A DNA stretch of 7,295 nt from Candidatus Kapaibacterium sp. (GTDB taxonomy: Bacteria > Bacteroidota > Ignavibacteria > Kapaibacteriales > HRBIN21). Below are positions 1 through 5,588 of this stretch, one piece after another. The notes beneath the pieces are model-generated. The model worked only from the letters and a program-made list of their open reading frames with translations. It did not search any database and was not told where the DNA came from. A program made the translations under genes and the position numbers. Position 1 is the stretch's first letter, and every line of letters starts with the position of its first letter. Location of the stretch: NCBI GenBank assembly GCA_025055465.1, contig JANWXA010000094.1:1-7295 (forward strand), given 5' to 3'.

Positions 1-66
1 CGAACCGTCGAAGCATTGATGCGCTTAGAACTACCCGCTGGGGTAGATGTAGAAGTGAAGGTGTGA
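1..66 (+). CDS. rpsJ: 30S ribosomal protein S10, C-terminal end only
   Basis: The first 21 codons of the window, in frame 1 up to the TGA at 64-66, read as the C-terminus of S10. They include the conserved segment TVEALMRLELPAGVDVEVKV, which closely matches the E. coli ending (VDALMRL.L.AGVDV). S10 sits in the head of the 30S subunit and, with NusB, also serves in transcription antitermination; the NusB-contacting part is not in this fragment. It is the usual first gene of the S10 operon and lies five bases before the L3 start. The 5' part of the gene and the operon leader lie outside the window. Confidence 0.95.
   Translation, partial: RTVEALMRLELPAGVDVEVKV
58..63 (+). promoter_or_regulatory. 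Ribosome binding site of rplC
   Basis: AAGGTG lies 8 bases before the ATG at 72, inside the last codons of rpsJ. It favours that ATG over the in-frame GTG at 63, which overlaps the motif itself. Placing the L3 signal in the S10 coding end suggests coupled translation. Confidence 0.6.
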
Positions 67-71
67 GTATC

Positions 72-695
72 ATGGGTGTGCTCCTGGGCAAAAAGCTGGG
101 CATGACACAACTCTTCTTGTCGGACGGGCGGACCGTAGCCTGCACCGTCATCGAAGCCGGTCCATGTCCGATTGTCCAACTTCGTACCCGTGAGCGCGAC
201 GGATACGAGGCAATTCAGATCGGCTTTGAACCCATTCCTGAGCGCAAGCTCACCCTGCCATCGAAAGGGCACTTTGCGCGCTCCGGACTCCAGCCCTTAC
301 GCTACCTGCGAGAATTTCGGGTTCCGCCGACCCCCTATAAGGTCGGAGACTTGCTCACCGTGCAGCAATTCGCCCCCGGTGACAAAGTCAAGGTAACTGG
401 CCAGAGCAAAGGACGCGGTTTCCAAGGCGTGGTAAGACGCCACGGTTTCGGTGGGGTGGGAATGGCAACCCACGGCCAACACAATCGCGAACGGGCCCCT
501 GGATCTGTGGGTTCGTCATCCTTCCCTTCCCGCGTCTTCAAAGGAATGCGCATGGCAGGGCGAATGGGGAATCAGCGGGTGACCGTCCGTAACTTAGAGG
601 TGCTCAAGGTATTGCCCGAACACAATTTGCTGTTGGTCAAGGGAGCTGTCCCGGGACCGGTCAATGGGTTGGTAGAAATTGTCAAGTTGTCATGA
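72..695 (+). CDS. rplC: 50S ribosomal protein L3
   Basis: L3 is an early-assembly 50S protein that binds 23S rRNA and sends a long loop toward the peptidyl transferase centre. The product is 207 residues (E. coli 209). It begins with the family signature GxLGKKLGMTQ at residues 2-13. The central SKGRGFQGVVRRHGFGG lies at about 112-128, the extended loop at about 134-166 contains THGQ and RAPGSVG, and the end carries LLLVKGAVPGP at about 187-196. The ATG at 72 is preferred because it has an SD-like AAGGTG and gives the normal N-terminus; a GTG at 63 would add three residues. Residue 150, where E. coli L3 has the glutamine methylated by PrmB, is Ser here. The stop codon overlaps the rplD start by 4 bases. 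Confidence 0.97.
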   Translation: MGVLLGKKLGMTQLFLSDGRTVACTVIEAGPCPIVQLRTRERDGYEAIQIGFEPIPERKLTLPSKGHFARSGLQPLRYLREFRVPPTPYKVGDLLTVQQFAPGDKVKVTGQSKGRGFQGVVRRHGFGGVGMATHGQHNRERAPGSVGSSSFPSRVFKGMRMAGRMGNQRVTVRNLEVLKVLPEHNLLLVKGAVPGPVNGLVEIVKLS

Positions 696-1345
696 TGCTC
701 GTAGACCTGTGGGACAAAACCGGGTCCATCGTTGGGCAAGTGGAACTGCCTGACGCTCTTTTCGGCATAGAGCCCCACGAACATGCCCTCTACCTCGCCG
801 TTCGTGCGCACTTAGCAAACCGACGACAGGGAACCCACGCTGTCCGGACTCGTTCCGAGGTCCGCGGAGGGGGGCGAAAACCATGGTCTCAGAAAGGTAC
901 TGGGCGTTCCCGGCACGGCTCCGTTCGTTCCCCCATCTGGGTTGGAGGGGGAAAAATCCACGGTCCCCAGCCACGAGACTACACTATGGAATTGCCGCAA
1001 AAGGTCAAACGGCTTGCGCGAAAGTCGGCGCTTTCGCTACGCGCCCGCGAGGGAAATCTCCTCGTTGTGCAAGACTTCACGCTGGAGCGCATTCAAACGA
1101 AACTAATGGTGCAGGTTCTACGCAATTTGGCACTGGAAAACGTCAAAACGCTTGTCCTACTCCCCGGCATAGACCACACCATTGTACGCTCGGCCCGCAA
1201 CCTACCCTATGTAACGACCATGTTGGCAGATAAAGCCTCTGCCTACCATATTCTGGCGCATACGAAGCTGCTTCTCTTCCAAGGCGCCATCGCGCCGTTA
1301 GTAGCATCTTTTGGAGAAGAGGTCTCCTATGTGGCAGATCATTAA
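692..1345 (+). CDS. rplD: 50S ribosomal protein L4
   Basis: L4 (uL4) binds 23S rRNA domain I and lines the polypeptide exit tunnel with a long loop. In E. coli it also represses the S10 operon; whether it does so here cannot be judged, as the leader is absent. The product is 217 residues (E. coli 201). The tunnel loop spans about 46-98 and carries QGTHAVRTRSEVRGGGRKPW, QKGTGR and VGGG..HGPQPRDY, and is followed by the globular Rossmann-like part with the SARNLPYV motif near 168. The loop resembles Chlorobi/Bacteroidota versions. The start is ATG 692 in an ATGA overlap with rplC; a second ATG at 695 would shorten it by one residue. No clear SD motif is visible, so coupled reinitiation is likely. 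The 3' end overlaps rplW by 17 bases. Confidence 0.96.
   Translation: MMLVDLWDKTGSIVGQVELPDALFGIEPHEHALYLAVRAHLANRRQGTHAVRTRSEVRGGGRKPWSQKGTGRSRHGSVRSPIWVGGGKIHGPQPRDYTMELPQKVKRLARKSALSLRAREGNLLVVQDFTLERIQTKLMVQVLRNLALENVKTLVLLPGIDHTIVRSARNLPYVTTMLADKASAYHILAHTKLLLFQGAIAPLVASFGEEVSYVADH
1318..1323 (+). promoter_or_regulatory. Ribosome binding site of rplW
   Basis: AGAGGT lies 5 bases before the ATG at 1329, inside the last codons of rplD. It decides the L23 start in favour of ATG 1329 over the in-frame TTG at 1311, which lies upstream of the motif. Confidence 0.65.
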
Positions 1346-1643
1346 GCGACCGATCATCACGGAAAAAGCTCTCAAACTGCAAGCACAGCGGCAATACGTG
1401 TTTGAGGTGGACCCACGCTCAAACAAGATCCAGATTAAGCAAGCCATAGAGAAGCTTTTCGATGTCAAAGTAGAGGGCGTACGAACCGTCCGGGTCAAGG
1501 GGAAGAAGCGCTCTCGTTTTGTGCGTGGGCACCGTATTGAAGGGCGCCTTCCTCTGCGGAAGAAAGCTTACGTAACGCTCAAGGAAGGCTACCACATCGA
1601 TCTTGTAGAGGGGGAAGCCGTACACACGGAAAGTAGCTCCTAA
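1329..1643 (+). CDS. rplW: 50S ribosomal protein L23
   Basis: L23 (uL23) sits at the exit of the polypeptide tunnel, where it forms the docking site for trigger factor and the signal recognition particle. The product is 104 residues (E. coli 100). It has the N-terminal IIKRPIITEKA at 4-14, YVFEVDP.SNKIQIKQAIEKLF at 23-44, V..VRTVRVKGKK near 50-60, and a basic loop ending in RKKAYVTLKEG at 77-88. The start is supported by AGAGGT and by the family N-terminus. The first codons overlap the end of rplD, so the two are probably translationally coupled. The short Ser/Glu-rich end (TESSS) is not part of the conserved fold. Confidence 0.96.
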   Translation: MWQIIKRPIITEKALKLQAQRQYVFEVDPRSNKIQIKQAIEKLFDVKVEGVRTVRVKGKKRSRFVRGHRIEGRLPLRKKAYVTLKEGYHIDLVEGEAVHTESSS

Positions 1644-1647
1644 GAGG
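1642..1647 (+). promoter_or_regulatory. Ribosome binding site of rplB
   Basis: AAGAGG overlaps the rplW stop codon and lies 7 bases before the ATG at 1655. This is a normal strength and spacing. Confidence 0.6.
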
Positions 1648-1654
1648 CTCCACC

Positions 1655-2488
1655 ATGGGAATCCGAATTCGCAAGCCCACAACACCTGGCACTCGTTTCT
1701 CCTCAGTTAGCACCTTTGAGGAGCTAACCACCGATCGCCCTTTCAAGGCCCTTCTGGAGCCTCTTCCAAGCAGCGGCGGGCGAAATAACCTGGGCCGCAT
1801 CACAGCACGCCATCGAGGCGGCCGCCACAAGCGGCGATATCGCGTCATCGACTTCAAGCGAGACAAAGTTGGTATACCTGCACGGGTTCTTACTGTCGAG
1901 TATGACCCAAATCGCTCAGCACGCATAGCCTTGGTTCACTATGCCGACGGGGAGTATCGCTACATCCTGGCCCCTGACGGGCTCAAGGTCGGCGAGGTTA
2001 TTGAGTCCGGCCCTCAGGCAGAAATCAAAGCAGGCAATGCCTTACCGTTGTACCGCATTCCTGCAGGTACCTTTATCCACAACATAGAGCTCAAACCTGG
2101 CAAAGGCGGACAATTGGTTCGCAGCGCAGGAGCTGCCGCACAACTAATGGGCGTCGAAGGTAAATACGCTATCGTCAAGCTGCCTTCTGGAGAAATGCGC
2201 ATGGTGCTCTCCCGCTGCACGGCCACAATTGGTCGCGTGAGCAATCCCGAGCACGAAAACATTTCCTATGGAAAAGCAGGGCGCCGACGCTGGCTGGGTA
2301 TCCGCCCCCAAACACGGGGGATAGCCATGAATCCAGTAGACCATCCCAACGGGGGTGGCGAAGGACGTTCTAAATCCGGTGGTGGGCGCCAACACCCGGA
2401 ATCGCCATGGGGCCAACTGGCAAAAGGTCTGAAGACCCGCAAGAAAAACAAACTGTCGGATAAGTACATCCTTCGGCACCGCAGATAA
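1655..2488 (+). CDS. rplB: 50S ribosomal protein L2
   Basis: L2 (uL2) binds 23S rRNA, bridges the subunits and is required for peptidyl transferase activity. The product is 277 residues (E. coli 273). The N-terminal part has GRNNLGRITARHRGGRHKRRYR at about 42-63. The OB-like and SH3-like RNA-binding domains follow, with PLYRIPAGTFIHNIELKPGKGGQLVRSAG at about 130-158. The C-terminal loop carries MNPVDHPNGGGEG at 225-237. His230 aligns with E. coli His229, a residue linked to peptidyl transfer, and is kept. The second residue after it is Asn232, where His or Met is usual. The C-terminus is the expected basic tail (KTRKKNKLSDKYILRHRR). The start has AAGAGG at good spacing. The gap to rpsS is 4 bases. 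Confidence 0.98.
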   Translation: MGIRIRKPTTPGTRFSSVSTFEELTTDRPFKALLEPLPSSGGRNNLGRITARHRGGRHKRRYRVIDFKRDKVGIPARVLTVEYDPNRSARIALVHYADGEYRYILAPDGLKVGEVIESGPQAEIKAGNALPLYRIPAGTFIHNIELKPGKGGQLVRSAGAAAQLMGVEGKYAIVKLPSGEMRMVLSRCTATIGRVSNPEHENISYGKAGRRRWLGIRPQTRGIAMNPVDHPNGGGEGRSKSGGGRQHPESPWGQLAKGLKTRKKNKLSDKYILRHRR

Positions 2489-2492
2489 CACA

Positions 2493-2783
2493 ATGGCACG
2501 TTCGCTGAAAAAAGGACCATACGTACATCCAAAACTCCGGGAGAAAGTACAGCAACTCAATGCCACGGGGGAAAAACGGGTCATCAAGACATGGTCCCGT
2601 TCCTCCATGATTCTGCCGGAATTCGTTGGTCACACCTTCGCGGTGCACAACGGCAACAAGTTCATCCCGGTGTATATAACCGAAAACATGGTCGGACACC
2701 GGTTAGGGGAATTTGCCCCTACCCGCACATATCGCGGGCACTCCGGGCATCGGAAAGAACAGCGTACTGCAGTACGCAAGTAA
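2493..2783 (+). CDS. rpsS: 30S ribosomal protein S19
   Basis: S19 (uS19) is a head protein of the 30S subunit that forms a complex with S13 and contacts the decoding and P-site regions. The product is 96 residues, close to the usual 88-95. It has the hallmark start RSLKKGPYV at 3-11, TWSRSSMILPEFVGHTFAVHNGNKFIPVYITENMVGH through the core, and LGEFAPTRTYRGH near the end. The tail GHRKEQRTAVRK is slightly longer than in E. coli. The ATG is 4 bases after the rplB stop and has no evident SD motif, so coupled translation from rplB is likely. A perfect 16-base palindrome lies in its last codons (2762-2777). Confidence 0.97.
   Translation: MARSLKKGPYVHPKLREKVQQLNATGEKRVIKTWSRSSMILPEFVGHTFAVHNGNKFIPVYITENMVGHRLGEFAPTRTYRGHSGHRKEQRTAVRK
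2762..2777 (+). repeat. 16-base perfect palindrome in the rpsS 3' end
   Basis: GCGTACTGCAGTACGC equals its own reverse complement. As RNA it can fold into a 6-bp stem with a TGCA loop. It lies 4 bases before the rpsS stop codon and about 28 bases before the rplV ATG. It could shape coupling between the two genes or be a chance outcome of the codons; no U-tract follows, so it is not a terminator. Confidence 0.35.
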
Positions 2784-2805
2784 AGCCAGCACGAGTCAAA
2801 GGAAA

Positions 2806-3174
2806 ATGGAAGCGCACGCCATTGGCCGATACATCCGCTGCTCACCCCGCAAGATGCGGCTGGTGATAGACCTCATCCGCTATAAGACAGCCGCTGAAGC
2901 GCTGGCCCTGTTACGCCTATCGCCGAAGCGAGCAGCTCGCTATGCCGAGAAAGTGTTGCGCTCAGCACTGGCAAACTTGGCAAGTAAACAAGACAACGTC
3001 TCCATAGACCCAGCAACCATCATTATTACACGAGCCCACGTTGACCCCGGTCCCATGTTCAAGCGGATTTTGCCGGCACCGATGGGACGAGCCTATTGGA
3101 TTCGCCGGCGTACTAACCATGTAACCATCGTCGTGCGTGCTCAGGAGAATGTTTCAGTAACAAAGCGAGCATAG
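2806..3174 (+). CDS. rplV: 50S ribosomal protein L22
   Basis: L22 (uL22) contacts all domains of 23S rRNA, and its long beta-hairpin forms, with L4, the constriction of the exit tunnel, where some macrolide-resistance changes map. The product is 122 residues (E. coli 110). It has the N-terminal ARYIR-type segment IGRYIRCSPRKMRLVIDLIR at 6-25, a central helix with AEKVLRSALANLASK at 47-61, and the hairpin GPMFKRILPAPMGRAYWIRRRTNHVTIVV at 82-110. The ATG at 2806 gives the family N-terminus. An AAAGGA motif precedes it at rather short spacing (2 bases). The open frame extends upstream into rpsS, but that part has no L22 similarity. A C-terminal tail of about 12 residues goes beyond the E. coli end. 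Confidence 0.96.
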   Translation: MEAHAIGRYIRCSPRKMRLVIDLIRYKTAAEALALLRLSPKRAARYAEKVLRSALANLASKQDNVSIDPATIIITRAHVDPGPMFKRILPAPMGRAYWIRRRTNHVTIVVRAQENVSVTKRA

Positions 3175-3176
3175 TC

Positions 3177-3833
3177 GTGGGACAAAAAGTACATCCGATC
3201 GGTCTCCGACTCGGGATTACCCGAGAATGGGACGCGTATTGGTTCGATGAAAAGAACTTTGCCGAAAAACTACGCGAAGACGCCACCCTGCGCTCGTATC
3301 TTAAGCAGCGCCTCAAACATGCTGGAGTCTCCCGAATCGTTATTGAGCGCAGCGGGAAGGCTCTCACGATTTCTTTGCACAGCTCTCGGCCAGGCGTGAT
3401 CATCGGGCGCTCGGGGAAAGATATTACCCAACTGGAAGAAGAACTCCGACAGCTCACCGGCGGGAAGGAAGTTCGAGTCCGCATCTCCGAAATCAAACGC
3501 CCAGAGCTGGATGCGCAACTGGTGGCAGAAAACATTGCCCAGCAGATAGAAAACCGCATTTCCTTCCGTCGAGCTATGAAGCAAGCTGTCGCCGCTGCGA
3601 TGCGCATGGGGGCCGAAGGAGTCCGCATCAAATGTTCTGGTCGCCTCGGTGGAGCGGAGATGTCCCGCAAAGAGCAATACCTTGAGGGGCGAGTACCATT
3701 GCAGACCCTGCGTGCAGACATAGACTACGGCTTCGCAACCGCGTATACTATCTATGGCACAATTGGCGTCAAAGTATGGATTTGTCGTGGGGAAGTCCTA
3801 CAACGGCGCTCTGTCCGAGAGCGCGGAACCTAA
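3177..3833 (+). CDS. rpsC: 30S ribosomal protein S3
   Basis: S3 (uS3) lies at the mRNA entry channel of the 30S subunit and contributes to mRNA helicase activity. The product is 218 residues, shorter than E. coli S3 (233) because of a brief C-terminal tail. It has the signature start GQKVHPIGLRLGI at 2-14 and a KH domain with the GxxG loop G-R-S-G at 77-80 inside GVIIGRSGKDI. The C-terminal domain carries GRLGGAEMSR.EQY.EGRVPL and LRADIDYG, then IGVKVWICRGEVL. Initiation is at GTG 3177, two bases after the rplV stop; no ATG gives this N-terminus. There is no SD motif close by. A 6-bp inverted repeat with a 4-base loop occurs at 3210-3225, early in the gene. Confidence 0.97.
   Translation: MGQKVHPIGLRLGITREWDAYWFDEKNFAEKLREDATLRSYLKQRLKHAGVSRIVIERSGKALTISLHSSRPGVIIGRSGKDITQLEEELRQLTGGKEVRVRISEIKRPELDAQLVAENIAQQIENRISFRRAMKQAVAAAMRMGAEGVRIKCSGRLGGAEMSRKEQYLEGRVPLQTLRADIDYGFATAYTIYGTIGVKVWICRGEVLQRRSVRERGT
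3210..3225 (+). other. Short GC-rich hairpin early in rpsC
   Basis: CTCGGG and CCCGAG form a perfect 6-bp stem around an ATTA loop, about 30 bases downstream of the GTG start of rpsC. It could slow an initiating ribosome or be incidental to the conserved LRLGITRE codons. A regulatory role is not shown by the sequence. Confidence 0.25.
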
Positions 3834-3836
3834 GCC

Positions 3837-4271
3837 ATGCTCATGCCTCGTCGTCCACGGTACCGAAAAACCCAGCGCGGGCGCGTCCGTGGGAAGAGCT
3901 CCCGTGGAGCAACCCTTGCGTTTGGGGCATTTGGACTAAAAGCTCAGGAAAGTGGCTGGATAACCGCTCAGCAATTGGAGGCTGCCCGTATCGCCATTAG
4001 CCGCTCTCTCAAACGAGGTGGGAAGGTTTGGATCCGCATCTTCCCCGACAAACCCGTAACAAAGAAACCTCTGGAGACTCGCATGGGTGGGGGTAAAGGC
4101 AGCCCCGAGCTATGGGTTGCCGTGGTCAAGCGCGGGCGCATCCTATTCGAGATTGATGGGGTCGTTCGGGAAGCCGCCCACGAAGCACTGCGCCTGGCAT
4201 CTCATAAGCTGCCTATCAAAACCAAGATTGTAGAACGCCTGGAATCACCTGTTGCTCATGAAGCCTCGTAA
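3837..4271 (+). CDS. rplP: 50S ribosomal protein L16
   Basis: L16 (uL16) organises the A-site tRNA-binding region of the 50S subunit next to the peptidyl transferase centre. The product is 144 residues (E. coli 136). It begins MLMPRRPRYRKTQRGR, matching the MLxPKRxKxRK.xKGR family start, so ATG 3837 is preferred over the in-frame ATG at 3843. The body has LAFGAFGLKA near 27-36, the helix with ARIAISRSLKRGGKVWIRIFPDKP at 50-73, and ETRMGGGKG at 80-88. Arg82 aligns with E. coli Arg81, which is hydroxylated in that species. LPIKTKIVER marks the C-terminal strand. The SD is weak (GGAA 8 bases upstream). The gap from rpsC is 3 bases, and the 3' end overlaps rpmC by 14 bases. Confidence 0.96.
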   Translation: MLMPRRPRYRKTQRGRVRGKSSRGATLAFGAFGLKAQESGWITAQQLEAARIAISRSLKRGGKVWIRIFPDKPVTKKPLETRMGGGKGSPELWVAVVKRGRILFEIDGVVREAAHEALRLASHKLPIKTKIVERLESPVAHEAS

Positions 4272-4461
4272 AGCTTCTGAACTGCGGCAGCTTACTACAG
4301 AGGAACTTCGGCAACTGTTGCACGAGAATGAGGAGACGCTGCAGAAAATGCGCTTCCAACATGCTCTCAAACAACTGGGGAACACAGCCGCCCTGCGAAC
4401 GGTGCAGAAAGATATTGCCCGCATCAAGACTATCTTGCACGACCGTGGAGTACGCACATGA
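4258..4461 (+). CDS. rpmC: 50S ribosomal protein L29
   Basis: L29 (uL29) is a small, mainly two-helix protein beside L23 at the tunnel exit. The product is 67 residues (E. coli 63). It has the pattern KASELRQLTTEELRQLL at 5-21, the E.LQKMRFQHALKQLGNTAALR segment at 27-48, and the family-typical VQKDIARIKTILHDR at 49-63. ATG 4258 gives the standard M-K start; an in-frame TTG at 4252 would add two residues. It overlaps the end of rplP by 14 bases and has no clear SD motif, so it probably depends on ribosomes finishing rplP. Its TGA overlaps the rpsQ ATG. Confidence 0.94.
   Translation: MKPRKASELRQLTTEELRQLLHENEETLQKMRFQHALKQLGNTAALRTVQKDIARIKTILHDRGVRT
4447..4450 (+). promoter_or_regulatory. 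Ribosome binding site of rpsQ
   Basis: GGAG lies 7 bases before the ATG at 4458, inside the last codons of rpmC. It matters because it supports the far-upstream start of S17 and therefore its unusual N-terminal extension. Confidence 0.6.
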
Positions 4462-4853
4462 CCCTTCAATCAGTGTTGGAACAGCAGGAACCTCCATCCG
4501 CTGCCCCTGACAGGGCTTCTCTGGAGCCCCGGGCAGCCGAGTCGAGTACGTCGGCACACCAATCTTCGAGGTCCCGCCATTTCGGGCGGCGTAAAGTCCG
4601 CATTGGGCGCGTCATCAGTAATAAGCCCAATAAAACGATAGTCGTCGCAATTGAGCGAGACATCATGCATCCCCTCTACAAAAAGACTTACCGACGGACG
4701 ACGAAAGTCATGGCCCACGACGAATCTAACCAGTGCAACGTTGGCGACATCGTCAAGCTCGTAGAATGGCGCCCCTTAAGCCGACACAAACGTTGGATGC
4801 TGGTAGAAATCCTCCAGCGGTCCCATCAAGTTGGGGAAGGTGATGTACTATGA
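4458..4853 (+). CDS. rpsQ: 30S ribosomal protein S17 with long N-terminal extension
   Basis: S17 (uS17) is a primary 16S rRNA-binding protein of OB fold that nucleates 30S body assembly. The conserved part starts near residue 46 with KVRIGRVISNKPNKTIVVAI. It continues with HPLYKKTYRRTTKVMAHDE, CNVGDIVKL and RPLSRHKRWMLVEIL, so the OB domain is complete. The product is 131 residues against 84 in E. coli. About 40 extra residues precede the domain and are rich in Ser, Ala, Pro, Gln and Glu, then turn basic at 38-48. The extended start is well supported: it is an ATGA overlap with rpmC, has GGAG 7 bases upstream, and no ATG or GTG follows before the domain. The nearest alternatives, GTG 4473 and TTG 4476, barely shorten it. 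The stop overlaps rplN. Confidence 0.93.
   Translation: MTLQSVLEQQEPPSAAPDRASLEPRAAESSTSAHQSSRSRHFGRRKVRIGRVISNKPNKTIVVAIERDIMHPLYKKTYRRTTKVMAHDESNQCNVGDIVKLVEWRPLSRHKRWMLVEILQRSHQVGEGDVL
4837..4844 (+). promoter_or_regulatory. Strong ribosome binding site of rplN
   Basis: AAGGTGAT, a good match to the 16S rRNA tail complement, lies 5 bases before the ATG at 4850. It is within the last codons of rpsQ, at the S10/spc junction, and shows that L14 does not rely only on coupling. Confidence 0.65.
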
Positions 4854-5218
4854 TTCAGCAAGAGTCTAACCTGGTTGTGGCAGACAATTCAGGAGCTAAG
4901 CTTGTACGCTGCATTCGAGTTTTAGGTGGCAGCGATCGTCGCTATGGTACTGTCGGCGATGTCGTCATAGTATCGGTCAAGTCCGCCGTGCCCCACTCCG
5001 GGATCAAGAAGGGCGAGGTACATCGGGCAGTCATTGTGCGAACGCGGAAAGAAATTCGTCGTAAGGACGGCACTTACGTCCGCTTTGACGACAATGCTGT
5101 CGTATTGCTCACCCCGGCTGGTGAGCCGCGGGGAACTCGTGTCTTTGGGCCTGTTGCTCGTGAGCTACGCGAGAAAAACTTCATGAAGATTGTCTCCCTG
5201 GCACCCGAAGTTGTCTGA
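4850..5218 (+). CDS. rplN: 50S ribosomal protein L14
   Basis: L14 (uL14) binds 23S rRNA at the subunit interface and joins intersubunit bridges. It is also the target of the silencing factor RsfS in many bacteria. The product is 122 residues, the normal length. It has MIQQESNLVVADNSGAKLVRCIRVLGG at the start, VKSAVP.SGIKKGEVHRAVIVRTRKE at about 43-68, and the typical end ..GTRVFGPVARELREKNFMKIVSLAPEVV. The ATG overlaps the rpsQ stop (ATGA) and has a strong SD. In E. coli this gene opens the separate spc operon; here there is no room for an intergenic promoter. Confidence 0.98.
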   Translation: MIQQESNLVVADNSGAKLVRCIRVLGGSDRRYGTVGDVVIVSVKSAVPHSGIKKGEVHRAVIVRTRKEIRRKDGTYVRFDDNAVVLLTPAGEPRGTRVFGPVARELREKNFMKIVSLAPEVV

Positions 5219-5237
5219 GGGGTTGTCTCACTGGTCC

Positions 5238-5579
5238 ATGTCGATACCTAACGCCATGGGTCTTAAACTAAAGCGTGGTGATACCGTTATAGTCATTGCC
5301 GGGAACGACAAAGGCAAAATCGGCAAGGTATTGGCAGTATATCCCAAAGAGATGCGCGTGTTAGTCGAGGGGGTAAACGTACGCAAACGCCACGTACGCC
5401 CCAGCCAGCGTTACCCCCAGGGGGGCATTGTCAGTAAGGAACTACCGATCCACTACTCGAACGTAATGCTTGTTGACAGTAACGGGCGTCCAACACGGGT
5501 AAGCATTCGCCGCGTCGAGCGCGCCGGCAAGATGGTCCGCATCCGAATTGCGAAAACCACGGGCGAGGAAATTCCATAA
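5238..5579 (+). CDS. rplX: 50S ribosomal protein L24
   Basis: L24 (uL24) is an assembly-initiator protein that binds the 5' region of 23S rRNA and lies near the tunnel exit. From ATG 5238 the product is 113 residues; from the in-frame ATG 5256 it is 107 (E. coli 104). The KOW motif is at about 13-40 (RGDTVIVIAGNDKGKIGKV then V.P....VLVEGVN). It is followed by KRHVRPSQ, GGIVSKELPIHYSNVMLVD and RVSIRRVERAGKMVRI. The start is uncertain. ATG 5238 has a GAGGGG 15 bases upstream, which is distant, while ATG 5256 begins exactly at the usual family N-terminus but has no SD at all. The open frame runs back into rplN, where the residues show no L24 similarity. Confidence 0.9.
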   Translation: MSIPNAMGLKLKRGDTVIVIAGNDKGKIGKVLAVYPKEMRVLVEGVNVRKRHVRPSQRYPQGGIVSKELPIHYSNVMLVDSNGRPTRVSIRRVERAGKMVRIRIAKTTGEEIP

Positions 5580-5588
5580 GGCAGAGCA

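Noticed and set aside
2144..2608. A 154-codon minus-strand open frame across the rplB-rpsS junction.
   Set aside because: Both overlapping + strand genes are certain. The antisense product has no family features, and no promoter or SD supports it.
2713..2805. Upstream extension of the rplV frame from an ATG inside rpsS.
   Set aside because: The extra residues do not resemble L22. The ATG at 2806 gives the normal MEA...RYIR start and follows the rpsS stop by 22 bases.
3113..3721. A 202-codon open frame on the minus strand, opposite rpsC.
   Set aside because: It lies wholly against rpsC and the end of rplV, shows no recognisable domain and is rich in Arg and Ser, as expected from an antisense shadow of a conserved gene.
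5473..5478. TTGACA, a perfect -35 hexamer, inside rplX.
   Set aside because: No -10-like hexamer lies 16-18 bases downstream, and the sequence encodes the conserved MLVDSNG stretch of L24.
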